Below are positions 51,401-61,443 of a stretch of DNA of 64,000 bases, piece after piece. The stretch is from Capsicum annuum (lineage: Eukaryota > Streptophyta > Magnoliopsida > Solanales > Solanaceae). Numbering within the stretch: the stretch's first letter is position 1; each line of letters begins with the position of its first letter. Where the stretch lies: positions 83,175,455 to 83,239,454 of the forward strand of contig NC_061122.1 of NCBI RefSeq assembly GCF_002878395.1. The letters are read 5' to 3'. The notes below the pieces were generated by a model, which saw only the letters and a program-made list of their open reading frames with translations, had not been told where the DNA came from and did no database searches. A program made the translations under genes and the position numbers.

Positions 51401-51778
51401 TTTTATGTAAAGACTTTATTATGTTTATAAAACTGACACTTTAAGCTCAAATTATATATGTTTCTGTTGTTACCTGTTTTCTCTTGTATACATAATATTG
51501 TGAATAATGATGACAGGTTCTGACTTAGATAAAGGATTCTAACTTAGATAAAGGATTCTAAATATTATCATTGGACCCATTATGTATTTGAAAGGTTATG
51601 TTAGGTAATAGACTATATTGTAGTACATGGAAGGAACTATGTCAAGTAAAGGGACGTACAACCGCCATGACTCATTTTAGCTGATTTATTTAACGATAAC
51701 AAATAATGTTGGATTTAATGTTAATAGTGCACATAATTGACGTACCTAGTAAACCATTAAATTTACATTGTGTGTGCT

Positions 51779-51789
51779 AAGTGGGAGAA
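51779..51789 (+). promoter_or_regulatory. Polypurine tract of K
   Basis: AAGTGGGAGAA directly precedes the TG of the 3' LTR. Confidence 0.85.
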
Positions 51790-52245
51790 TGTAAATTTCT
51801 ATGGTCCACATAATTAATTTATTTATTGGTTTAATAATAATTGAATAAGTTAATCCTTAATCTATATGGAAAGTTAATTAGTAGGATAATTACTGATTCC
51901 TAGTAGGATTGTATCCATAATTACTCCTAGTGGGATAATGATTGTATCCACCAATCACGTTGCTGGAACGTGAAAACATAACTGACTATGGTCCTCTCTC
52001 CGCCAAAAGAAGAATAAGCTCCATCACAATTATTCTGAAAGTAAGGTAAAGAGAGAGAAACAATTCAGTGTTTCTACTATTACACTTTTGCTTCTGCTAA
52101 AACCATGGAGAATTCAAGTAAGTAATTCTTTATTGAATTACTGTTATTATGTGTATGTGAAAATCATTAAGTTCAACGTTCCTGAATAATAAAAAGGATT
52201 ATGGATAAGATTATTTAAGTTTATATAATCCGTTTTATGCTTACA
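51790..52245 (+). repeat. 3' LTR of K
   Basis: It aligns to the 5' LTR but is 34 bp shorter; the biggest gap removes the stretch with the TATA box (around 51,988). Confidence 0.92.
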
Positions 52246-52254
52246 GGTACTAGC

Positions 52255-52390
52255 TGTGTTGTCCAAACATAGGAAGTTTATGGATGTCAGTTTGATTGAG
52301 ATTAAGTGAAGAGCATGGTATAAGGGGTTTGAAGAAGTTAGGAGAAGAGGACGCTGTTGACGAAGAAGCTATAGGCTCCAATTAATACCA
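52255..52390 (-). pseudogene. J PBS and gag start region
   Basis: The minus strand from 52,390 reads TGGTATTAATTGGAGCC, a decayed TGGTATCAGAGCC, and then a Ser-rich gag-like start (SSSTASSSPNF) as in Ale/RE1-type gag. It joins the gag block at 46,074 once K and the SINE insert are removed. Confidence 0.5.
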
Positions 52391-52654
52391 TATTAAATCT
52401 TGGTAGAGACGCAAGCAGAAGAAGATATACATATATGCAAAGGCTTTCTTTTTTTACTTAACATAACAATGGGTATATTTATATACATCGGGGTCCTAGA
52501 CTAATAGACAAACAGTAACTACATAGGAAACAAAATTCTAGTACGACAGGTGACGAGTCCTAGATAGTGAAAAATCAAGAGTGTTCTGTACAACAGACAA
52601 CAATAGTGGAATCATTCTTATCATAATTTTACATCCATATAATACAACTAATCA
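52391..52654 (-). repeat. Probable 5' LTR of J
   Basis: On the minus strand it runs from TGATTAGTTGTATTATATGG (52,654) to CAAGATTTAATA before the PBS, 264 bp, with a GTATATAAATATA TATA-like site near 52,473-52,485. The other LTR is off window, so the ends are inferred from LTR style and the PBS. Confidence 0.5.
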
Positions 52655-52806
52655 CAAATGTTCTGAAGAACCAAAAAGTGGTTTCACAAACAGGAAGCAG
52701 CCTTGCTAGCTGCACGTCAATCGATCTTAAAAAGGCAAAATGAAAAGTGAGTTGCTCCCAACAGAATAACTAAGCCTTCAAAGCAAAGATACTTCGGTGT
52801 CACATT

Positions 52807-55308
52807 TCAGACTGGAATAACATGACCAACTGAATGGGATCTCCGCAATGCAGCTAATGTACTTTGTTCTGCCGCTTTCTATAACACAGAGACAAGTTAG
52901 AATGAACTTCGAAAAAGTGTGTTTTAATATATTTTACGTGTGTTCATTATGTACCTTGTCAGATGATGTGTTTTTCCAGACTTTGTCTATCTCCTCGAAG
53001 ACAACATCGATAGTTGGACGACCTTTGCTTGATTTGGCAACACAGAGCACTGCAATTTGAAGTATGGACTCGAAATCCACACTGTTTACTTCACCTTTTA
53101 ACCGCGGGTCCTCTAAATCTTTTAGTCCCCGTTTACCCATGCTCACATCCTTTGCCTAATTAATTTTAGATTTGGTTAATTATTATAGCTAATTTATTCT
53201 ATAAGCTGCAAAAACTGAGGTAGGGCGCACATACTTTTCTTGTTAGTTGGTCTCTGGCATCCAAATCAAGTTCAACGACTTTCTGGCCAGAAAGAACCTG
53301 TAAAGCTACTATACCAAAGCTATAAATGTCACTTGCACAGGTCAACTTTGCGTTACTCATATATTCTGGATCCATATAACCTATTGTCCCTCGTACATCT
53401 GTAAACACTTTGCTTTCTTCCATTCCCAACATTTTTGCTAACCCAAAATCTGATAGCTTTGCTCCCAATTCCTCTGTTAAAAGGATATTTGTAAGCTGCA
53501 TGCACATAGTAATTCAAAACCAAAAAAAAAAAAGTAAATATATATTTATTGATCATAAGAAATACAATAAAAGAGAACAATTTAAATAATTTATTACCGT
53601 GCTACCTTAATATCCCTGTGAACAATACAACCATCTATGTAGTTGTGGAGATATCTCAATGCAAGTGCACAATCTCTTAAGATATTTACTCTTTGTTCCC
53701 AACTTAGGACCCGGTCTTTCCCTAAAAGTATTTAACACATTAAATAGTGACAATGTTAAAAAACAAAGTAGAACGATTGTGAAAAATTAAGAAAAACTAC
53801 TCTACTCACTCATAAGATGTTGAGCTAGATTTCCAGCAGAGCAATACTCATAGACTAAATATTTTTCGCCATCTTCAATGCAACATCCAAAGAGGCAAAC
53901 AAGATTGGGATGTCTAACTCTTGAAAGATTCTCGAGTTCTCTGCTGAAAGAATCGGATGTATTACTTCTATATATCTGCTTGATAGCAACTACTTGTCCA
54001 CTGGGAAGAACCCCGTTGAAAACTTGCCCTGCACTACCACGTCCCAGGAATTTCTTCTCATCCCCAAAATTTATCGCGTTCTCAATTTCAGCTTTTGAGA
54101 AACTATATAGCCCTGGACAAGAAGCAAACTCCTTTGGCTTTGAAATAAGAAGCTTTCGTCCAGCCCTAGTGTTTCTTGTGACATACTTAACAAGAAAGAT
54201 CACCATCATCATCCCAAATGTTGCTAAAACGATTGCAATTAATGCTTTCGCTAAAGAATCTGCATTTTTTTAACAAGTTAGAATGAGATTAAGAAACAAA
54301 TAATGCTAGCTACTTTGTCGAAATCTCATACTTACACTTGATTTTAATGTAATCATCACTTGACTTATCTGTACAAAGAACTACATTAGTGAACATTGCA
54401 ATTAAACTAGTACTAGGAGATAAATATAGTGTAATTAATTTCCTCACCTAAAGTATTTAATGCTGGCAAACAGCTGAAGAAATCATCCATTAAAGAGGGA
54501 GCATTTAATTGTGTGCTAGCAACTGAAATGACAACAGCCACAAGACAAATAGCTCTCTCAGTATCATTACCTTTGGCATTAAACTGATCCAACAAATGAT
54601 CCCTTGAAGATTTGATGGCACTCGTGCAATGCCTGCAAGCATCATCAAATCTGAAGGAACTGAAACCTGAACAGTTGTCCCTGACATCCTTAAAATTCTG
54701 ATTCTGCACAATTTTTGTCAAAGAAAGGCTAGAACATTGGCTGCTTTCATGATAGAGGGAATCAAGTCCACATTTATTGATGGAAACAGAGGGTTGGTGT
54801 GCAAAGGGTCCAGAGGCGCAGTGTCCCCATTGATCTCTCTTGAGGAACAGGTTCCCTTGTTGAATTGCTTGTTTGGCCAATGCCTGTGAGAAGAAGTTGA
54901 GGGCATTTTGGCAGCATCTTGTGGTGGGAAAACTGTCCCATTCATGGATGCTTTCTTGATCAGCTGCAACGCATTCACCGCTTGGTTTGTATGGAGATGA
55001 CGTGAAGTTCAGCCCACAATCTGCATATTTATTTTAAGCACAGGACATCAAACTATATACTCCATATGATATGAATTAAAAGAGCAGTCCGGTGCACTAA
55101 AGCAGTAAAGCTCCTGCTATGCGCGGGAAAAAAGGAATGCAACAGCAGGACTTCATATGATATGAATTAATAGCAAGATAGTTTGGTTACAACAATTGGA
55201 AAAAGCAACAATAGAAGTACCTGAGTCTTCGGGAGAAGCAGAGGTGAAATCAGCAAAACTAGCACATAGTTGGAAAAAGAAGACTGCCTTGATGACTACA
55301 GCAAACAT
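52807..55308 (-). CDS. SPARK-type receptor-like serine/threonine kinase (8 exons, 597 aa)
   Basis: Exons on the minus strand: 55,308-55,221; 55,020-54,448; 54,368-54,336; 54,259-53,810; 53,721-53,606; 53,495-53,235; 53,155-52,955; 52,878-52,807. All introns are GT-AG and the frame is open to TGA at 52,807-52,809. Residues 1-25 look like a signal peptide. Residues 30-220 form a Cys-rich ectodomain (CCQNAL, CSSLSL, CRHC) of the SPARK type. A membrane span lies at about 235-255, and the kinase runs from about 300 to 575: GRGSAG (304-309), VAIK (Lys325), Glu339, HRD (416-418), DFG (436-438) and GTIGYMDPEY (456-465). It is an RD kinase and looks active. It would sit in the plasma membrane and phosphorylate Ser/Thr targets after sensing an extracellular cue. 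SPARK-RLKs include KIN3 and the AM-symbiosis kinase ARK1, but orthology is not claimed. Its upstream region is separate from the retroelement nest. Confidence 0.92.
55063..55170. mobile_element. 74-bp SINE fragment in RLK intron 1, 17-bp target duplication
   Basis: The insert 55,080-55,153 contains CAGTCCGGTGCACTAAAGCAG and CTCCTGCTATGCGCGGG, the same SINE core as at 46,091. It is flanked by perfect CATATGATATGAATTAA copies (55,063-55,079 and 55,154-55,170). It lies within intron 1 (55,021-55,220) and leaves the splice sites untouched. Confidence 0.8.
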
Positions 55309-55372
55309 CTTTCGTAATTGATTACAAATAGTTACTAACTCTAGATGATATGAATATGTAAACTAGCCACTC

Positions 55373-55414
55373 TTATTCCATATCTCTGAGTTGATCAGGA
55401 CGACATTCATCCAT
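55373..55414 (-). other. Possible upstream ORF of the RLK (13 codons)
   Basis: On the minus strand ATG at 55,414 opens a 13-residue frame (MDECRPDQLRDME) that ends at TAA 55,373-55,375, 64 bp before the RLK start. If the 5' leader includes it, it could reduce translation of the kinase. The transcript start is not known. Confidence 0.4.
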
Positions 55415-55560
55415 CGTCTGCGATTGAACATCAAACAGTCACTTCACTGACAACTAGATTGATATAGACTCAATAAAGAAAAACTGAAAATTAACGTTAA
55501 CATATTCCTAATTACAAGTTAGTTAATCGTTGTTTTTCTACAGATAAGAAATTGTGGTAA

Positions 55561-55570
55561 TCATATATAG
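55561..55570 (-). promoter_or_regulatory. Candidate TATA box of the RLK
   Basis: The minus strand reads CTATATATGA about 255 bp upstream of the ATG, which would give a leader of about 220 bases. It is the best TATA-like site in the upstream 300 bp, though AT-rich DNA makes chance matches common. Confidence 0.35.
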
Positions 55571-56620
55571 GGGGATATTTTCCTCATTAGAATCGATGAA
55601 TGTATGAGGATAGGATAATATTCTATATTTTATTATTTATCTTGCTTAGTTTTTCTCCGAGCACTACAGCTTTGAGCGTCTCTTTGTGCATAACAATTTC
55701 TATATAAATTTGACATTTCCCAAGTCCAAGAACCAATCATTGTGGCTTTATATTTATTTAAGTGAAAATCTGCAATCATCAGAAAAGAAGAAAAAAATTG
55801 TCAAGTCATGGATGGTGCACCGTAACGCTGAAGTGTATATGAATTATAATATGTCGAAATTATTCTACTTTACTTTTATAAAGTGAAGTTACTCGATGTT
55901 ATCAATTCAATCCTCAAAAGTTCTATAAAACTGTATGTCCAAGCAGCAAAGACAAAAACGTTCAACTTAGATAGAGGCGGAATGTGTGTGCGTTCACATA
56001 CATACGTATATTCTTTTTCTTGTATGTAATAATCAGTTATTTGAGGCATTGTGCATCTATCCAATTATTTAACACGTTCACCTTGCCTCGCCTTTAGATT
56101 CTCTTATGGTTGTCTTATTGTGTTATAAAATTGTAGAATTTGCAACTACTATTTGAAGTTTTCTCGTTGAAGGGATAAAGAAGGTATAATTTTGGTAGCA
56201 ATTCATTCAAGTCTTGGAGAGAAGAAGGTCCTAGATTACCATTTGGCCAGAAAAAGTAGTTTTCGTTTTGCAACATTATTTCAGAAAGAAAAAAACATAC
56301 CCCTCTTTCCCCTCTTTATTTTTTTTTAAGCTTTTAAGGGAGGAGTTGATTATTCATTCATTAGATAGAGATGATCATCAAATTTATTTATTTTAACTCT
56401 AAGAGTTTAATATCGATCAATATCAATTTGGAGGGTGTCCTTTCTATCATTTTATTTATTGAGTCCGGACTAATCTTGATGATATTATTGAATTATTGTT
56501 TCAATCAAATCGAATGCAATGCACTCCGTTTACTAGATCACCTAAGTATAGTAGCAGTTCAGTTACCATGTTTTACTTTTTTCCATACGTCTTGAGGAGT
56601 GTTAGAGGCAAATTTATGTA
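55571..56620. other. Intergenic DNA upstream of the RLK
   Basis: AT-rich, with only short unsupported ORFs. I see no recognisable gene or repeat structure. It probably holds the distal RLK promoter. Confidence 0.5.
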
Positions 56621-56625
56621 ATTAC

Positions 56626-57043
56626 TGTTAGGATTTTTGCCTTGATTTTCTTATCAAAATTGAGTTTTAATTTTTCTTGGAGGAAAATAAAAGTTATCAT
56701 AATTACTTTTATTTTTTCTAAAAGGAAAATATAAAACTTTTTCATATTTGTCCTCCTCTTTCTTAGAGGAAAGGTTTTGGGCATCTATAAATAGAAGACC
56801 TCCCTTCTCATACCATAACACAATAGCATCCACAATGTAGTCTTTTAAGATTTTCATTTGGGGGAGATTTTCTCTCTTATTAATTTTATATATTTAATAT
56901 TAGGTTTTATATGTAGGCCAATTGGCCAAATCATATAATAAAATTATGTTTTTAGTATTGTTTTTCGTTGTCATCTTATTTATCGTCTCATAGTTTGCAA
57001 CTAATAGCTTCCACATGACGCCCTCTTGATTTCGAACCCAACA
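56626..57043 (+). repeat. 5' LTR of the TRIM-like element
   Basis: Left copy of the pair, adjoining the PBS; it differs from the right copy by about 20 substitutions and small indels. Confidence 0.93.
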
Positions 57044-57398
57044 AGTGGTATCAGAGTCAATGGTTTAAAGATTAGATGGTTCGATTGAGGATAGTTTAAG
57101 ATGAAAATTGCAACAAATTTAATGATAATGAAGATATATGTCCAAAAACTACATATGGAGACGATTGTCAATCATATTTTCAACAATTCTACTATTACAT
57201 ATTTGAAAATAAAGCTTACTTTTAACCCTATAAAGGGCTCCAATATTTTTAGCCCGAAAATGACTCATATATTTTTAACCCAAAAACTCTATTTTTAAAC
57301 ATGCCAAGCAGCAGTGATGAAGACTATATGAAGAACAAAGATCAAATATGTGAAGAAGGCGAATCAACCGAAGAAAATCAAGTCAAAAAAGGAAGATT

Positions 57399-57818
57399 TG
57401 TTAGGATTTTTGCCTTGATTTTCTTACCAAAATTGATTTTTAATTTTTCTTAGAGGAAAATAAAAGTCACCATAATTACTTTTATTTTTTCTAAAAGGAA
57501 AATATAAAACTTTTTCATATTTGGCAAACCTCTTTCTTGGAAGAAAGATTTTGAGCATCTATAAATAGAAGACCCCCCTTCTCATCCCATAACACAATAA
57601 TATCCATAATGTAGTCTTTTAAGATTTTCGTTTAGGGGAAGATTTTCTCTCTTATTAGTTTTATGTTTTTAATATTAGGTTTTATATGTAGGCCAATTGG
57701 CCAAATCATATAATAAAATTATGTTTTTAGTATTGTTTTTCGTTGTCATCTTATTCATCGCCTCATAGTTTGCAACTAATAGCTTCCGCATGACGCCCTC
57801 TTGATTTCGAACCCAACA
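57399..57818 (+). repeat. 3' LTR of the TRIM-like element
   Basis: Right copy of the pair, preceded by the polypurine tract at about 57,385-57,398. Confidence 0.93.
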
Positions 57819-58001
57819 ATTGCCTCGTGCCGGTGTTCCTATAGAATAGCCATCAATTTAAATTAATAAAAAGGGATAAAAACCAAAATAATTCTTCAGT
57901 GAGATAGAAGATATTTTCATTTTGTATGTTATTAATATATTCTTAAAAATGAAATAGAAATACTTTTCATCAAACCATACATATATAGCGTTACAGTAAT
58001 T

Positions 58002-58150
58002 CAACAACAACAACAACAACATACTTAGTGTATTCCCACAGAGTGAGGTCTAGGGAGGGTAAATTATACACCCTACATACCGATACTTAGATAAAGTAAA
58101 GACGTTTCTGATAAACCCCTGCTATGCAGGAAACCCTCAAGGGGAAGAAA
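58002..58150 (-). mobile_element. Solanaceae SINE, minus orientation
   Basis: A (CAA)n run at 58,002-58,020, which is the TTG-repeat tail of the SINE on the minus strand, is followed by CATACTTAGTGTATTCCCAC and AGTGAGGTCTAGGGAGGGTA, the conserved 3' body seen in tobacco TS-like SINEs. The 5' end (tRNA-derived part) is not clearly delimited. Confidence 0.75.
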
Positions 58151-58690
58151 TCCACGGAAGTCACAAATTCATGACTCTTGTTATTTTTCAATGGAAGATG
58201 TTACAAATATACCAAGTAACCCATCTTTACATAGACAACAAAAAACCCTAATCTCAGACTGTTTAGGATGTGCTCCAAGAAATTTTTCTAAGTAACCTAT
58301 GGACTACTTAGGTCCGTCTCTTGAAACTCCCACCCCCATCCCTCACCCCAGTCAGGCCCACAAACATAACATGAATCTCTACACTAACTGATTTTAACTT
58401 AAAGTATAACATCTTAAATTATGTGCAACTTATGATGTATAGACTATTGCAGTAGATGAGAGATGTTAAATTAAAAGAGAGAAATAGAAACAGACATGAA
58501 GAAAGAGAGAAAAAAACTGAAAAGTAGTGCAGTGATTTTTCATTCATACATCAAATATATAGTAGTAACACATAAGTGGTCTAAAAATTTTCCTCAAAAT
58601 CTGCAAACATGTCTTCTTATGTTGTACTTAAATAAATGCACCACCAGACACTACAACAAACTTCAAAAAATCTAGAACTCACAGTAAAAT
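58151..58690. other. Unassigned intergenic DNA
   Basis: AT-rich sequence with no gene or repeat structure that I can support. It ends in AAAAT at 58,686-58,690, the left target copy of element C. Confidence 0.4.
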
Positions 58691-61221
58691 TGTAATACCC
58701 CATACTTTTTCCTAGCTAATTTCATCTCAAGAATGTCTAGTATTAGCTTCTAAATTGAATGATGGTTATTTCATGAAAAATTTTCAAGATTTTCCCTTTC
58801 TGTCATGTGGCAAATTCAATAAGCTTTCCATCGATATAAGATTCATCCTAATCCGATAACCGGCTCAGAAGTTACGACTATTTCAAGTTTTCGTCGTAAA
58901 ACAACGCTATATTAGTCAGTGGCACGCTATGCCACAAGAGGAAATGACATTTGGAAAATTCCAGTAGGGGTCCATGATTATGGCACGTTACGCTAGGGCC
59001 CCCTAAATTTAGAATTGACCATTTCCCAATGTCTCAACGCAATTTTTCTCGCGTCGTGCCAAAGTTCCAAGTTACAAAGGAAGTGGTAATACGATAGCCC
59101 CGCATCGCGGCATCCGTCAATTTTCCAATTTTCAAATTCCAGTGACATGGTGTAATAGCACCGCATCGCGCCAGAGGTCCAATTTGGGAAATTTTTACTG
59201 AAATTACAAGACATGTCCAGGGCTAAAAGGGTCAACTTCCCACCCCTATTTAAGCCCTTTAACACGTGATTCAGCCACTTTTCACCCAAAATACACTCTC
59301 TTCTCTCAAGTTTCTCTCAAGAACAAGCTAGGATTTCTAGTGGAGATTTTAATTCAAGAAAGTTTCACCGTCAATCCTCACGAAATCACGAACTGAGGTA
59401 TGCATAGTATTCATTCATGGACTTTTTTCATCCATAAAGCCCAAGAATCCCTTTTCTAGATTCAAGTTTATGAATTTTCTTATGAATTTCATGATTAGGA
59501 TGCTCTTGTTTATTTGGATAATGAGAAATTTAATTCTACTCCATGTTAGGTGATAAATTCTATGTGGGTTAAATTATTATACATATAGATTCATGCAAAC
59601 CTAGGACTAAACCCTTGAATGATGAAATTAGAATTGAACCACGATGTTTAATTGTTGTGCAATGATGTTTACTTATACCATGCCTTCAATATGTTTGATT
59701 AAATGCCTAGATGAAGGAAAAGTGCCTAACTAGCATGATACTATGAAATCCCCATGTATGACAAGTTATGGCTAACACATGTTTTGATGAAATGCTTCTA
59801 TAAATGTATTATGGATTATGATTTTAGTTATATGTTCAAGTAAGTTATGCTTGGTTAGTTTCCTTCTATCGAGTCCTGGGAGTAATCGTACCCAAAACAT
59901 TAGCTGTGTGCTTAGAGCCATGTCATGTTTTCATGATACTCTCAGTCAAGTTATGATCCTTAGACTTCAGACAGTCTTATGACTCAGGAAATCTCCATAA
60001 TCTCATGAACTCAGTCATTTGTCAGATATCAGTAGTATTCCGTCCATCAACGAAATTCAGTAACTCAGTCCATGTTCAGTTCAGTAAATAATGTTCAGTG
60101 TCTATTCAGATAGGAGTAGAAATTAGAACTGAGTGAACCCAAGGATGGGAACTCACCGGTTATATGAGGGTGTGATTCTTAGAAGCAATTCTTGTGTTCC
60201 AAAACTATGTAGCCAACATAGGTTGAGAAATCATAGCCTGCTATATGAGGGTAGATGAGGTGGCTTAGCCTTCTATATGAGGGTTCCCACCGTTCTCACT
60301 AGAGTTACCTGTTATATTAGGGTCACTCACATGTTGTCCTTACTAGTGGCACAGTATTGACACCCTTCCAATCAGGGTATAGATTGGACCCCAATTCAGC
60401 TATAATACATTATTTGGGTCATGTCGGTTAGATGGCAACCTCCCATAGTCTCAGTAAAATAACTCAGATAGTTTTTTAGAATTTAGGACTGTCAGATACA
60501 GTCAACTCAGATATAGTACGGAACTCAGCTAGTTCCATCAGATTCAGGACTGTCAGATACAGTCACTCATGTTATCAGCTATCAAAATTCAGTCATTAGT
60601 CATGTTAGTCATCAGCATACTCATGTTATCACGATTTCAAATATAGTTACTATGTATGCAAGTATGTATTCTCACATTTATATTAGTAAGTTAGCTAGTA
60701 TTATTTATGCATATGAACCCCATGCATTCAGCCTACCTCACATGTATACCAGTACATTCAAAGTACTGACGCATTTCAGCTATGGTGTCTTATACCATAG
60801 GTTCAGAGACAAGAGCTCCAGAGCATCAGTAGATTCCAGTCTCAGCTGTCGGAGTTAGCAGTGGGTCCTCATATTTTGAGGACATGATGATTATTTTATT
60901 ATCTCAGTAATTAGTTTATTAGTTGGAGTTAGTTGGGGATATGTCCTATCAACTCCTTACTCAGACAGTTCCATCAGTTAGAGGCTTTCCAGACTATTAT
61001 GTTCAGCCAGTTATTTTAGTTGTTTTGGGTATTTCATACCCCATTTAGATGTTATGTTTTACTTCAGTTATGTGAACTTTATGGCCTTTCTATTCATGTT
61101 TCTATATTATTCAGTATATTATACAGTATACAGGTACAGATATAAGTCATGGGTTAGCTTATGGTCCTTCGAGGTCATGAGCACTGTGTAGTGCTCTAGG
61201 TACCAGATTCGGGGTGTTACA
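58691..61221 (+). repeat. 5' LTR of C
   Basis: It is 2,531 bp, TGTAATACCCC to GGGGTGTTACA. It contains repeated TATATGAGGGT motifs (four or more between 60,150 and 60,330), two copies of ACTGTCAGATACAGTCA (60,488 and 60,550 regions) and a GC-rich cluster of GGCACG/CGCATCGCG motifs at 58,918-59,170. Confidence 0.9.
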
Positions 61222-61225
61222 AACT

Positions 61226-61239
61226 TGGTATCAGAGCCC
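61226..61239 (+). promoter_or_regulatory. Primer-binding site of C
   Basis: TGGTATCAGAGCCC, a perfect initiator-tRNA-Met type site, begins four bases after the LTR. Confidence 0.9.
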
Positions 61240-61443
61240 AAGGATCAATAGAGTCCTAGGAAGTCCAAAAGCCGCATCTAGTAGAGTCTTGTACGTGGGT
61301 GTGTTGCGCGCCACATTTATGTGCAGGAGGTTATAAGATGTTTCAGGAATAGTTTTCCCTCTTTTAGTATTCATGTCATACCAGTGAGTATAATATCAAT
61401 CTAATCTCTCAGTCTAATCCATTTCTCCTCCTTATTTTAGAAC

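Larger units (their letters stand above)
46155..52245 (+). mobile_element. Ty1/copia element K, both LTRs present
   Basis: LTRs 46,155-46,644 (490 bp) and 51,790-52,245 (456 bp) flank a degenerate gag-pol in copia order, with a PBS and a polypurine tract (AAGTGGGAGAA). A perfect 5-bp duplication GGTAC lies at 46,150-46,154 and 52,246-52,250. The PPT and LTR type recall the Tork group, an inference. Its preserved structure suggests a younger insertion than J. Confidence 0.93.
20500..52654 (-). mobile_element. Founder Ty1/copia element J (5' part, heavily interrupted)
   Basis: Minus-strand copia sequence can be followed in order through five gaps: LTR and PBS (52,374-52,654), gag (52,255-52,373; 45,492-46,074; 24,190-24,290), protease (about 23,970), integrase (21,900-22,000) and RT (20,505-20,900). 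The gaps are exactly the elements K, S, the fold-back element and L. The 3' half of RT, RNase H and the 3' LTR must lie left of everything nested in L, outside the window. Ale/Retrofit-like lineage is suggested by the small LTR and gag type, but is only an inference. Confidence 0.65.
56626..57818 (+). mobile_element. TRIM-like miniature LTR retrotransposon
   Basis: Two direct repeats (56,626-57,043, 418 bp; 57,399-57,818, 420 bp) both start TGTTAGGATTTTTGCC and end GAACCCAACA. They flank only 355 bp. A PBS TGGTATCAGAG (57,046-57,056) follows the left repeat and a purine tract (AAAAAAGGAAGATT) precedes the right one. Target copies are ATTAC (56,621-56,625) and ATTGC (57,819-57,823). Each repeat has a TATAAATAGAAG promoter-like site (56,786 and 57,560). 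There is no coding region; a 65-codon frame inside is not a known protein. It would depend on another element's enzymes. The repeats are nearly identical, so insertion is fairly recent. Confidence 0.93.

Noticed and set aside
53878..54273. 131-codon plus-strand frame
   Set aside because: Exact antisense shadow of RLK exon 4.
56371..56595. 74-codon plus-strand frame upstream of the TRIM-like element
   Set aside because: AT-rich, hydrophobic by composition, no splice or domain support.
57101..57298. 65-codon frame inside the TRIM-like element
   Set aside because: Too short, Ile/Thr/Asn-rich and without domain match; the internal region is expected to be non-coding.
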